From positions 1 to 64,000 of the forward strand of contig RCAB01000138.1 in assembly GCA_003640385.1 (NCBI GenBank): 64,000 nt of DNA. The letters run 5' to 3'. Below are positions 28,601 to 41,596 of this stretch, in pieces. This DNA is from Setaria digitata (Eukaryota > Nematoda > Chromadorea > Rhabditida > Setariidae). A program made the translations under genes and the position numbers. A model generated the notes under the pieces. The model saw only the letters and a program-made list of their open reading frames with translations. It was not told the origin of the DNA and made no database searches. Position 1 is the first letter of the stretch. The number at the start of each line of letters is the position of its first letter.

Positions 28601-31600
28601 GAGGATTTCGAAGTAGAGATTATTAACAAAAAGTGAAGTAATCCGGAAAACTATTCATTGCAAAGGAGTTAATATAAAATTTTTCCTAACAAATTATCAG
28701 AAAGTCCTTCAATTTGTCCAAAAATCGTGAATCCTAGTAATTTATCTTGCAACATCAGAATTGTTGCCATTAATAGTTATCAAATTTAATAAACAAAAAT
28801 TAATGTTTGATTCTATGGAACAACAAAACATTAAACAGTAAAAACATAGTGCTTTAGAAGTTTTCAAAATTTTAAAAATTTGAAGGAATGAGCAGTTTGC
28901 TGTTAGACACAATTAGTGATGTAAGCGAAAGAGACAAATAAGTTTGGAAAAAAAAAGTGCATAAATTATTCGGAAATGTGAGAAAAATGTGAATACCATA
29001 TTTAATGCGATTCACTTATCACATTAAAAATATATTTAATGCGACTCATTCGAATCAGACGAAAACTTGTAGGCAGTAGCGATGAGAGTTTTGGACCAGG
29101 AAAGTTTAAATTTAATTCCTACAACTTATTTACGTAGTCAGTAATAATCTAATCGGTTCGACTAATAACATCCTGAATTTTCTTACTGGCTTTGAAACAA
29201 ATGCAGTAAACAGATATGCAAGTGTCTCTAAGGAAAGGAAGAATATAGACTTTTAACATGCTTCGACATAAAAAAAAAAATTAATCTGTAAGTTAATTTT
29301 TTCATTTTAAAACATTCCAAAGTCTATATTCATTTAAACTTTCCTCCTATCCTCTCCCTATGAATGTATCGTAATCGTAAGATTACTCAAATTATTAGAC
29401 ATCTTTTCGTTATAGTTTAAAACAGTTGAAACATTCCTTCACTTCTCATCAAAGGAGGCAAGGCATGAATTATTGTAATGAAAACATGACTGCTATAAAA
29501 TAATCTTTCAAATAAATCAATTTTCATTATCTTAAATAATGCAAAAAGAATTTTAGACACAAACTCACCATGGTATATTTTTTTAAATTAAAATTCAATA
29601 ACAATCCGATTTCACTGGGAAAACAATTAACACACAAACCTTATTCTCGGGAAAATTCTGTCGTTCACCAAGCTCAGGTCGGAGTAGGAAAAAATCACCA
29701 TCATTTATCTGAAGGTATATATTTTGCAGTAAAAATTGAATATATTATGAAAAATCGAAAGGTAATTTTATAATAAATTATTGTTAATTGAAAAGTTGAA
29801 TAGTTAGTTAATGAAAGAAAAAAAAGAGCTACGATTATGAATATAAAATTGATAGACAGATTTCTAAAACATTTATTTAAAATAAAGATTAAAATGATTA
29901 ACAAGACAAGAGAAAAAAAAGAAAAAAAAAAAGGAAATTTACTGATACATTAATGTGCTTGTGATTTAATAATTATGAATAATTGATGTTCGCTAGAAGG
30001 ATATACAGCGATTATAACAAATTTGGACTACAGTCACTTTACATTGATTTAGTTTTATGTGACATTTTTTCATCGCTTCTTAAATTTTAATGAAGAAATT
30101 GAACGTAGGAAGAGGATGAGAAGATAGGAAAGTTCAAAGCCAAAAAAAAAAAAAAAAATGTACGAAAATAGAGAGAAAACAAACAAACAATTTGCCTCTT
30201 TCACATCCCAAATTCATATTCATTCATCAAAGTTAATGAAAATAAATCTTCAAAAAAAAAAAACTTCGTCTTCTGAAAATCAGACCATAATTTGAATAAT
30301 TTTGATGCTGAAAGTGATGAAATTTGAAATACTAATACTAGTCTTAGTGGAAATAAAAATTTAAAATTTTGATTTCTACACGAGATCAATTGTACGGATC
30401 GACCTTCGATCTCCGATCACAGAGTGCTTCAATTTTGAAACCAAAAGATGCTGATTTTGAAATGTCTGATAAAAATTTTTGACGAAATGAAAAAGAGGAA
30501 GAAGAAAAAAAAAAAAAAAAAGGTAGTAAAAGTAAACCTATTTTATAAAAACAATTTACTAAATATTGTAAGGTAAAATGATCACAAAATTAATACTAAA
30601 AATAGAAAAAAAAAAAAAGGACATTATTTTAGCATTGATATTGTCAAGGACTGTTATTAAGCTAAATATATTTAAGCCTCACTTCACATTTCACACCTTA
30701 GTCTTCTCATTCCTCAGTTACCATTTTACATTTCAATATGCTGTAATGCACACATAACATAGTAAAATATGGTTAAATGCATGGAAATAGTCTTTTTCTG
30801 CTGATATTGACAATGATGCTTAGGACATTTTTACACAAAGCAATTAGTGAACAAAATTACGAATGATTTATTCAGGTAAATTTTATTCAGATTTATTCGC
30901 CTCTTGCCTATCTTATTCTGGTAAGCGAAAAATCACTATACCATGCTGGAATATTTTTTAAATGAATGATGATGAATGCAGCAAATATGTTTATTTTAAA
31001 AACACACTCATCTACATCTCTTCCTTCCTCCCTCTCTTTCTAACAAATCCTAGCTTAATTCAATAGGTAAATAATTTATTAACAGATAAGGTCAAAACTT
31101 TTAGTAGTACAATTTATGAAACACATAAAGAAAATATTTAAAGCAAATAGTTTACAGAAAAAGAAAAAAAAAGAAAAAAAAATGAATGAAACATTTACCA
31201 CTGTTCGCTCAAATGTTTGTAGATTTTCATCAAATCCATGTTCTGTCTGAAAAATGGAAATTATAATTTTTATGGAAAATATTTACCACTTAAATTACTA
31301 TTAATATAGATAATGTATTTGAAATTTCAGCAACGAACAAATTTCTATTCAAAAGTATAATTTAAACTAATTACTAAAAAAATATTATGCTCGTGAATGG
31401 AGGAGCATTTAAAATTCATTTTCATGAGAAACTACATCATACAAGAAAGGTAAAAGTAACATTTAGAGTTTTAATGTATCCAACACATAGCTTCACTAAG
31501 TATGACAGCTCATTTATTCATGAATTTTATTCCTGTAAAATTCTTTCTCATTCAAAAATCTTCATTAAAGCACTTTACAAGTGGGTAAAAATTTGTTCAA

Positions 31601-34600
31601 CTTATCTAAAATTACAGTATTTTACACTGAATCAATCTAAATCTTCGGGACTTCCTCTCCCCTCTCCCCCTCCCCAAAAAAAAAAAAAATAATAATAATA
31701 ATAACAATAATAATAATAGTAATAATCTGTTCTTAATTCATAAATTTTTCTTCCTGAAGCATAATTTTGAAATTCAGCTCAATTCTGAATTAATTAGCAA
31801 TTGTTACTTTGTAACAAATTGCTTTAGTATCTTAATCGAGTGCTGATGAATAAAAATGCCTAACTAGCTACGAGCTAAAAAAGCAAGTGCAGTGAACTAA
31901 AATAATATAATGACATGAAGTGCAATCTATTCTTATTTTAACAAATAATAATGAGAATTTTACAGCATTCACTGCTAAATAGCTTATCTTCCCTCTAATA
32001 TACAATCAATTTCAACAGTAAATAATAAATGGTAAGGGACTGAGAAAAGAAAAAACATACAAAATAACAAAAGGAAAAAGGTAAAAAAAAGGAAGTGAAC
32101 TGAAAGTAGTTCAAGGATTTGACAATAGCCTTGAAGTTATATGAGATTCTTTGTATAACCCCACTAATATCTACCTGCAACATTACCAATATGCTGCTAC
32201 AGAATATATTTATGAAGATAATGAATATGCTCTGATAAAATATATAAACACACAAATCATTGTCAATCATTATTAGATGATGTATTTGAAAAAAAAAAAA
32301 AAAGAAAAAAGTTCATAGTCGAGCAGCTTAATCACTGATCAGTGCTCTTCGTATTTACATGTTGATTGGCACTATTACAATGGATCATTGCCATAAATTA
32401 AACAAATATTCGTTCATCATTTTGAAACTAAACAAAAGTTGCAATTGCCCACTTACTCATTGAAATTGTCGCCTCAATAAATAAATAAATATACTTGCTA
32501 AAATTGTGCAGAAGATGCTATGTAAACTATAATATTTAAGTATTCACAATTTAGTCATAACTTTTACACTAAATAATAATTCTCTAAAATCAACGGATAG
32601 CACTAGAAATGTGCAATAAGTCAATGAATATTCAGCGCATATGAATTGACGTAAGTGCTGATTCATAGGTAGACGTAAGTGCTAATTCATATGCACATGC
32701 ATATCTTAATCACAAGATTATAATGAAGAGGTAAATTTAGCATAAAAAAATAATGGGATTGAGAAAATTTTCACCCTACTATATATTTTTAAGTGCTTAC
32801 ATGAATGAAGTCGAGAAATGAATAAGTGATATTTAACTACTCATTTACTAAGCATTAAATCTGCGTGATCGGAAAGTATGGTTGGATAAAGAAGAACTGG
32901 AATCATTTATTTTTGAGTTATAAATGTATATTTTGTTAGTGTTTTACTAACTTATAACATACAATATCTTCTAAGAAAACATTTACACCGAAATCGACTG
33001 AGGAGTGATCCATGATCTTTTTAAGCCTACTTCTAATTAGAAAAGTCATTAAGTGAAAGTGCATCTTCTTTCAGTAGAATTTAGATAGAAAAACCAAACA
33101 CAAGAAAGTTTTAAACCCCAACAAAAAGCGACTTTCGAATTTGGTGAAAAACTTATGGATGTGGTGAAAAAATGCAGCAGAAATTGGACGCTTTTTCTTT
33201 TACACTTATTTGCTTTGCATAAGTGCATTTTTGATTAGCATCTGCGATATTTTAAGATGGAATAGAATCAGGAGCGCACCATTAAATTTGCTTTTCGAAT
33301 TAGTCGTCGTATTGGAAAGGCCATACAGCCCAGCATTCGTTTTCTTCTGTAAAAAAAGAGGGAAAAAATGAAGAAATGATGGACGAATAATAAAAGAGTG
33401 CAAAAAATTGTCGAAATTTCATGGAATTCAACTAAATTTTGATTGAAACTGGACAAAAAGATCAATATATTGAGTTTATTCTTCCCATTAATGTGTAGCT
33501 ACTGACAACTTTAACTGGTAAAAGGATTAAAGATATGGATAAAAACCGTCAGTTTTCTTCAACAGATTGTCATAGTACAGGGCATAAATGCAATTATGCA
33601 CTTCTGACCATAATTAGTACTTTGCATAATCAGTGAATAATTCTAGCACACGTAGATATTATCAGTGGTATTACTGGTATTCTTAAAACCAGCATGATAT
33701 GCTTTCTTATCTGACTATAAACAAGAATCATTTCAAATATGAGTCTGATTAATCATTAAAAAAATTGGAATCAACCAAATATTATTCACAAAATAATCTC
33801 AATCAAATCACACTATTCAATAGATACTATATATCACATGAATTATCGCACAGAAGATCTATAATAGAGAATGAAAAATGACACAAAACATTCAGAAATA
33901 TTTTAAATTTTACAGTTTTCTTCCAAAGTTCAGGAAATATAGAAAGAATGAGAGGGAAAGCAACTTACGCAGAATTATCCGCATTAGTAATCCATACACT
34001 AACGCTAAGTAGATCGTGATGTCGATAATGATTTCGCCGCAACTCACTGGAAAGCATGTAATACCAAGGGAATTGAAGTTCAGACTTGAATTTCCAAACA
34101 GAGATTAATTAGTAATTTCCTAGTAACATATATTTCTCTGTCTTTCTGTATCATGCTCACTATGAACATATAAAATGAATAATTTTCAGATCCTGAACTA
34201 TACCAGTTATTAGCAATAAAACACTTTTCAATCATACATTCTACTGTAAATTATACAAGAATACTTACAATGTAAAGTTCTCATGAAATTGAGGACGATT
34301 GCTGAGAAGAACAAGGCGAGTGCGAAAACTTTTTTCCTGTTTATTATGGCTAAAGCGATCCTCAGAACTTGATCGTATCCGTTTATTATAGAGCGGGTTA
34401 GGTCTTATTTCAATCTGGATTAAGGTAAATGTCAGACATCAAAATGTTATGAAAAATTTTTTTTTTTTAAGTTCCGATGAGTCTTAGAGTATTATAGAAA
34501 TTAATGCGGATTTGTGGACTAGAAAATGAGGAAAAAATAGATGCGAAAGTAGAAAACATGATATTTGAAAAAAGAAAAAAAAAAAAAAAAAGAAAAATGG

Positions 34601-37600
34601 AAAATATAAAGGATGAATGCCGAATTATGACAAGGAAATATGTCTCCAATTAGAAATAAATTAACGAGAATGAAATAAAACTGATACAAGAGAAGAATTA
34701 TCAACCAGCTGGAGCAGACTTTTATTATTAATTGGAGTTATAAAATTGATTTTTTTATCGATTCATAATCAATTGAATTTATCTTAAACGGAAAATAAAA
34801 CTGATGCAAGATAAATGTTGCTATAATAACAATTGATGAAAAAAGGATAACCAGGTAATGGTTAATAAATTGATCTGGTTCAGGATTTCAAAAAAAAAAG
34901 GATAGCAAAAATGCAGGTAGCGGAAGGGATTGAAAGACAGGAGGAAAATACTGGAAAAGCGAAAGAAACAGGGACATGAAACACGAAGCATTAAAGGCTT
35001 TTTAAAATGATTTAAATGGTATTATTTGCAGAACATAAACTTACTCGAACATAAGAAGAAGCTTGAGAAATAGCAGGATCCAGGAAATATACTGCTCGCA
35101 CAATACTTACAGTTAAATAACAGCCTGAGATAGACATTGTCAATTCCAGTTTACCTTTGCAACCGATCCGGCGAGCAAATGGTGTTGGTAAGCCGAAATG
35201 ATCTGGTTTCCAGTTCGTGTTTGACAAGCAGCCACCGGAAAGAATTTCTGACTGCGGCCGACCCCATTCCTTTCGAGGAGTTTGCTATAATTGCAATTAA
35301 TTTGAAACCTGAAGTATATAAAAATTACTGTTTAAAAAAAATAACTTGAGTATTTGTTCTTTATAATGATTTTTACAAAATATTTTCTTTCGAAAACTTT
35401 TCTTAAAACACATCACTCTCATCTAATTTATGATTTATATCTTTATGATAAAAAAACAAGCGAATGTTTCCGAAGAATATACAATATAGTTGAGAAAATT
35501 CCAAGTATGCGAACAACAAAAACTGGCTGTTCGCTAGATAAAAAACACCGATAACCGCCGAGCAGATTAATCGGAATGATTATTTTAAACTTCCTTCTTC
35601 CACAAACCTGTACGGTTTTCAATTGCAACATCACTTTGCGATGATTGCTTGAAATCTTCCCGGCTGTTATCGGTGGCTCTGTTCTCCTGACAAAACTGCA
35701 GTTTTCTTTGTTATTATTTTGAGGAATTAACGGAGTTCAAGTTTCTGCTTGCAGTTTGAATTTGGAAAATTAATCGGTGAAACAAAATGAGTTACCACGT
35801 CAAAAAAGCTTGCAGGTCTCTCCAAAGCATCATACATTATATTATTGTAGGCGCTGAGAACAGAACTTTTACAACGCCCGCTTGATGATACTGAAGTTGC
35901 AGGAGTTGAAGTTGATATGGTCTGAAGATTCTTCATGAATATTCTTTCTATTCATTTTTTGTTTTATTTTATTATTTTTGAAAATGCTGTAACAAATATC
36001 GCATCTTAATTTCACACCAATTTTACCAAATATAATTACTTTCAAGTGATGAGGATTAGTTTTTGGTAAACCAATAGAAGTTGTAGTTGACGTGGCCAAA
36101 GGATGCCAATTTCTTGACAACTGCAATGATGGAACCTTCGGGATATCATCAGATGAACCGTTGATCGGTGATAGTTCCTGAATGATCCTACTATTTTAGT
36201 TAATAATTGAAATTTTCAGCAAAAAAATTATGTATAAAAATTACGAGAAATTAAGTAAAAAAAAAAGATTATGCAGGAAAAAAACCATTAAATCGCTGCA
36301 GAAGAAAAAGTATGCTGCTTTTTTTTAAGGATCAAGTTCACCTCTTTTCCACCTACTGTTTGATTGCCTAATTAGGAAATATTGAGGAACACTTCACTTA
36401 CCTCAATCATGCTCAAACCACGAAGTAATGATGGAGGAGGAGAGCGATGTTTTTGATAGCTGAACTCCGAATCATCATCTTCATTTGTTGTTTCTGTTTC
36501 ATAAGACGACGAATGATCAATCGGTGTCATCATCGGTAGGGATCCATGACGTGTCCGTGCCCGAGCTCCAATTCCACACGGTACTTGGCTTCTTCGTGTT
36601 CTAAATTAATCCAAAATATCGAAAGAAATGAGGAAATTTAAACGAATCAATCAGATTGGGGGAAAACGATTCCATCTATAGAAAATGATTACTTAGTTTT
36701 AGAAACATTTTGGGTCACGGACTTCCAGGAACTCCGAAGGTATTCAAGAGCTAAAATGAACCTCCTCATCGTAGGCTTATTTATCCAATTGCGGTTAGCG
36801 CCTCGAACGACTGGTATAGGTTGGCAAAAGTCACTATCAGAAGTGATATCGGAGACACTCTCCATTGCCATATCTTAAATTTCAATCTTTATTACACCAA
36901 AAGTTTTTGATTAGTACCGAATTCGGATGATGCATCCAAATTTGGCTGTCATATATTTCTTCCATGATTACTTATCGATATTTATTTGACCTTGAACTGA
37001 CTCCCAAAGTAGAAAATAGAACCCATATAAAAATCTCATCAATCTGGTCGCGAATGTGGCTTCTCCTTAAAACTTCCGTGGAGGTCATGCAAAATATCAA
37101 AGAGATTTTAAATGGGAATTGTTTGATGGATTTGAAACTTTTCTAGACAATAAATACAAAAATCTTTTTGTCCAACATCCACACCAACAATCCTTTTCAT
37201 TTCAGATGGCCCGACGAAAACATACAGTAATATAGAAAAAAAAAAAATCGATTTTAAACCCAACAGGACAAAAATTTAAATCAACATTAGGAGAAAATTT
37301 CTTACACTTATACCATTTTGCATATGTTCTTAAGATCAATCAATCCTTTACCATGCTTAATTATTTAAACTAGAAAGGGAAAAAATTTAGATCATGAAAG
37401 ATGAGAAAGTAAAAAAACATTAACAGGAAGAACAACATCTATAAACAATATTAAATTGATACGGTGAATATTAATATACCTTTATCATAACCACACAATT
37501 CATCGTCGCTTTCCGAACTCAGATTCATCAATATTTCATTATTTCTTCGTTCACGTCGACCACGTTTCCGTTCATTATAACGATTCAGCTTAAGAACAGG

Positions 37601-37639
37601 TCGTGAATTGATGAAAACACCATATGGATCATCATTCAT
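19437..37639 (-). CDS. rgs-7: C2 + RGS domain protein, RGS-7-like
   Basis: An RGS protein speeds GTP hydrolysis by G-alpha; the C2-RGS layout matches C. elegans RGS-7 and mammalian RGS3. Exons: 37480-37639, 36693-36872, 36402-36600, 36040-36177, 35796-35921, 35608-35686, 35412-35440 (tentative), 35045-35284, 34269-34414, 33969-34046, 33280-33346, 31199-31246, 29640-29708, 28157-28231, 22141-22525, 21727-21833, 21106-21218, 20765-20895, 20276-20445, 19737-19969, 19437-19512. Together they give about 949 residues. The N-terminal third is Ser/Arg-rich linker. C2 runs from GKLELTMSISG to DGDFFLLRPELG (about 350-515), then a Ser/Thr/His-rich linker. RGS (about 765-885) shows FLKGEFSDENVDFWIECEEF, NLDSDTR and AKDSYRRFLKS. 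Without the 29-nt microexon, phases clash between exons at 35608 and 35284. The start is preceded by TTTTTTTAAG, a possible trans-splice acceptor. The 5.6-kb intron 22526-28156 shows no further sense exon. Confidence 0.92.
19589..19621. repeat. (TA)n microsatellite
   Basis: About 16 TA units in the last intron of the rgs-7-like gene, ending at TGCG. Confidence 0.95.
27235..27414 (+). other. Plus-strand exon-like ORF in an intron (uncertain)
   Basis: Inside the largest intron of the minus-strand RGS gene, an open plus-strand segment is bounded by an acceptor-like TTTATAG (27228-27234) and a GTTAAG donor-like site after 27414. It reads as a hydrophilic, Arg-rich peptide (DMRKRRQRRIENHTARDPRR) with a possible nuclear-localisation patch. 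No partner exon or domain was found and there is no convincing ATG, so it may be chance. The minus strand is closed here in all frames. Confidence 0.15.
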
Positions 37640-39229
37640 TGTTCTTAAAAAAAGATTTATGTTGCTGATCGTCTCAATTGAAAATCAATAATTTATGCGC
37701 AACTTTTAAAAGATATATTTCCCGAAAATTATCCTATATTTACTACTTTTTAAATTTAAACTATTTAAATTTTTAAATTAAAACACACACACATTTATTT
37801 AAAACCGAGAAATATTAAAATTTCGAGAAAAACTGGATTAAAATTTTGAAAAATGAATATAAAATGGTTCGTAAGGCATTTTTCTTTTTTTTTTTTTAGT
37901 ACTTCTCAATATTAAATAATAAATTTTTTTTTTTTTTCACTTAAATCATAATACTTGTGTCCTAATTTCGGCATTTGACGTAAACAAAGGAAATAAGGTG
38001 AATAACATCACTGTTTCATGAATGTGAAAAACAAGCGTTGGAATGAATAATATAAAATATTTGTGAATCAGGCGTTGGAAGCAGTGAAATATTTTAATTC
38101 AAAAATTTAACAGTGGAAGAAATTCACCATTGATTTATATCAAAGAATTTCGACGATAATTTGAATTGAATAAAAATTATCAGATGAATGCATCTCACAA
38201 AGGAATGACTTGAAATTAGTGCATAAATGAAAAATGAAACGGCGAAAAATTCAATCGGGCCGATGAATTAAACAGAATTATCGATAAAAGGAATGAGTTG
38301 AAGAGAAAATGATAAGATGGAGTGACAAGGGAGAAAAAAAAGCTTTGTTGATTTAGTTTATCTCTAATGATAATCATTTCATTGTAACATGTTTTATAAG
38401 CGAAATTCACTTTTCACTGCATCCATCAAAAACAACTTCATTTTTAATGGCAAGGAAAATTCAAAAAAAAAAAAAAAAATTTAATCAAATAATTCACATT
38501 TATAATTTTTACATTTCAACGGAATATATTTATATTCATTTATTTCGAGATTTTTTTTTTTTTTCTTTTCCCATTAAATTTAACAATCTTTCTTTTTGTT
38601 CTGAATTTTCCAACATCTCAAATGATATTTAAAAGTAACAAATCTTTGCACTTGACGTATTTCATAGATTTCGTTCGTTACGTATATACTGAAATTTTTC
38701 AATGTGAGAAATCTAATCATAATTTCTTCCAGCATGTTATTTTTGAATGAAAATTTGTTCCAAAAAATATCTACGTGCATTTTTTTTTTCTTTTTTTTTT
38801 TTTTTTTCACAGCAAAACTTTAATCCTATTGCAATACAGAAATTATCACTGATCAAAGAAAAAAAAAAAAAAAAAAACAAACTTCACACGTACGTCAGTT
38901 GTTCATACTTGCTAACACGTAAATAAAAACGCCTACGGCATTTAAAGAATAGTTTTGAGACAGTGCAATAATGGTTCAACTACAATACAGCTAACGAGTG
39001 ATTATAATAAAACCTTCTTAGCATATCCTACATACTTTCCCCTTATGGCCTAAATTTGTAATCACGTAAATTACCAATATCTCCACGTTTTCACGTAAAA
39101 GATATACTAAAAATAGCAGCATTAAATAGACCAGTACATAGTGCCCAATTGCTTATCGATGAATGCATAGCATGAATGACGACGTATGGAAAGGGCAATA
39201 TTCTACGTATGTATAAATAGGATAGACTT

Positions 39230-39275
39230 AAGTACGTGTAAACAGCAAGGTCAAGTACGTGTAAACAACGTGAGC
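39230..39275. promoter_or_regulatory. 23-bp direct repeat with FOXO-like GTAAACA cores
   Basis: AAGTACGTGTAAACA occurs at 39230-39244 and 39253-39267, 23 bp apart. The second copy reads GTAAACAA, identical to the DAF-16/FOXO binding element core. Related CACGTAAA strings occur near 38922, 39063 and 39092. The cluster lies about 1.6 kb upstream of the rgs-7-like start codon. Regulatory function is inferred from motif form only. Confidence 0.4.
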
Positions 39276-39576
39276 TTCCGCTCCTGAAATTAACCATTGC
39301 CTGTTGTTCAAGAAACCACAACAATTGGCGCCTTTTCATTCATTCGTATCAATCGACCGTCAATTACATAGCAATATCGTGCAAGGGATGAAAAGAAATT
39401 GACTAAAGATCATGTGGATATGAGAGGGATGGTTGGTAGATGAATTGAGGGAACTATATGTCGAACAGTTAATGAGATGTATGCAGAGAAGGAAAGAAAG
39501 GAAAGGGAGAAGAAAGACAAGGAAGAGGCGAGTTTAAGATTAAGTTTGAAGACTTAACCGCCAAACTGATTTGATC

Positions 39577-39660
39577 GAATGAATGAATGGAATGGAATGA
39601 GTGAGTGAGCGAATAATCGGATTGAATGAATGAATGAATTGAGTTAAATGAGTGGAAAAC
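39577..39660. repeat. Imperfect (GAAT)n / (GAGT)n microsatellite
   Basis: Two runs of GAAT units broken by GGAAT and GAGT variants. A shorter CATT run lies at about 40208-40225. Confidence 0.85.
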
Positions 39661-41596
39661 GCGCTTGAATAAAATGAACTGAAACTGATTAATTTCAAAT
39701 TTAATTAATGCATTTAAATTAAGTGTTAAGTTGAAAATATTATAAAAATATAGTATGAAATAATATAAAATATTTTGCAAATGATCATACTTTTCTGACA
39801 TTAATGCATTTTACTTGCCAATAATATGTCTGGAAATGAAATTAATTCAAAAAAAAAAATGAAAATGATTAGTTTAAAATTTGAAATAATAACATTTGCC
39901 AGCCATAAAGTAAATTTTTCAGTGATAACCATGATTATCCATTTCATATCAGATAGATATGTGTACAATAATTCTAACTTAATATAATAATCAATTCTGA
40001 ATTGTTATTTTAAATTAATATCTTCTTAAGTACTAATGAAATTATGAATTTGAACAGCAGCAATCAATCAGTAAATCGATCAACTGAGTGACAAAAAAAA
40101 AGAGAGAGAAAGAAAGAAGGAAGTGAATTGGAAGTGTCAACTAGAACAATAAACTGAATGTAAGGGTCATTTAAAGGTCAACGCCATCATAGAGACCACT
40201 AAGTTTCATTCATTCATTCATTTATTCTCCCCAAACACACCAATCTTTTTTTTTTTTTTTTCTTTACTAATTTTTGAATTTTACTTTTCAAGCTTCAAAA
40301 GTGATAAATTTGTTAATTACAATAATTTATAAAAAATAATAAAATTGTTCCATTGGTAAGACAGAAAGCAAAAAAAGGAAAATAAGGAAGAATTTTGTTT
40401 AAATTATGCAAATTTAGAAATGAAATTTTTGAAAAATATGCGAAAAAAAAAAAAAAAAAAAAGGCGAAGAGGAAGGAATTAAAGTGATAATTTTGGATAC
40501 TTAATGCTAATTGTGAAGCACTTCCGTTGATCGGTTCCACGAAGACTTGCTTCCCATCACAATAAAGGAGTGATAATTGATGTTCCAATTGTCCAGCTGT
40601 CCATTTGGGCGGTCATTCTGTCCACTCGATTCAAAAAAATTCTTTTCCTTACAGCCAGAGAAGTCATTTGTCTCACAAACTAACTGTCTTATTGACCTTT
40701 GCTACCACTTATTTTCCTTAAGAAAGGAAAACGAAAAAAAAAAAAAAAAAATTCACGAATTTTTAATTTAAAATTAAACCATTAATCGATCGATTGAAAA
40801 TTTTTCTCATTGTATCCTGTAATTAAAATGTAGAACAATTCCCTTTTTAACTGCTAAATTTGAATTTAAAGATGAATTTGGTTTGGTTTTTTCGTATTTT
40901 AATTTGAAATTAAAATACTGAGCAGTGCTCAAATTTGTTCAAATCATCTCATGCGTAATAAAATTTTTCAAGCTATTAATTTTGTTCACTGAAGGAAAAT
41001 TTTTGATGGCTCCAATGATTGGGAGAATTTTATCAAATTTTAGTCAATAAAATTTATTTGAAAGGAAAGCATTTTTGATTTAATTTTTGATTTAGTTATA
41101 AGTTTATTTCCTTCACTTTTATCCAACTAATTCAGTGTTAAGAGTGTATTACAGTTTGAATTTTTTCACCAGCAACGAGCCATTTGCTTGTAATATTTTA
41201 TTTCATTGTGATCCAAAAACGCTTCATTTTTTTTATTGAAATTTAGATTTCAAAATTTCCACAGAGAAGCATTGTTTTCATCATAATTTGTTCACTGATT
41301 AAATCTAACTTATTAAATTGAATTTACAATTTAAAAAAAAATTAGAATACTTTGCGCTTCCAAAAATTCAGGTTACTGAAAATGAGAGAGGCCAATTTTG
41401 TTGAAAGTTTGTCAACTTTTAACTGATATACCATTAATTAATAATACACGTCAGCTAAATTTTTCCACATTTGCTATTTTGAATTTTTAAATTCCTTAAA
41501 ATAAATGCAATGAAATGAATGAATGCAAACAAACAATGTAGAATGCGGAAATATCATTTTGAAGTGTTAATTATCGATATCGTTAATTTATCATTC

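Larger units (their letters stand above)
37640..41596. other. Intergenic upstream of the rgs-7-like gene
   Basis: About 4 kb between the rgs-7-like start and the TWK stop. It holds long A/T runs (38464-38479, 38860-38877, 40444-40462), a relatively GC-richer patch at 38880-39340 with repeated CACGTAAA and GTAAACA motifs, and GAAT/CATT microsatellites. No supportable gene was found. Confidence 0.55.

Noticed and set aside
29570..29773. Plus-strand frame with a donor-like GTATAT end
   Set aside because: The minus strand of the same segment encodes the C2 closing strand with matching phases, so the plus frame is a shadow.
31387..31692. 101-codon plus-strand frame within an RGS intron
   Set aside because: Ends in poly-Lys from an A run; no flanking splice signals; random composition.
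35443..35640. Extension of an RGS exon in another frame (QLKTVQVCGRRKFKIIIPIN), which looked briefly like a PDZ strand
   Set aside because: It requires phase 2 entry, but the preceding exon can only exit in phase 0; the GTTTGT donor truncates it.
39091..39339. 82-codon minus-strand frame over the ACGT-rich patch
   Set aside because: No homology visible and its GC-richer sequence is better explained by the repeated regulatory-like motifs.
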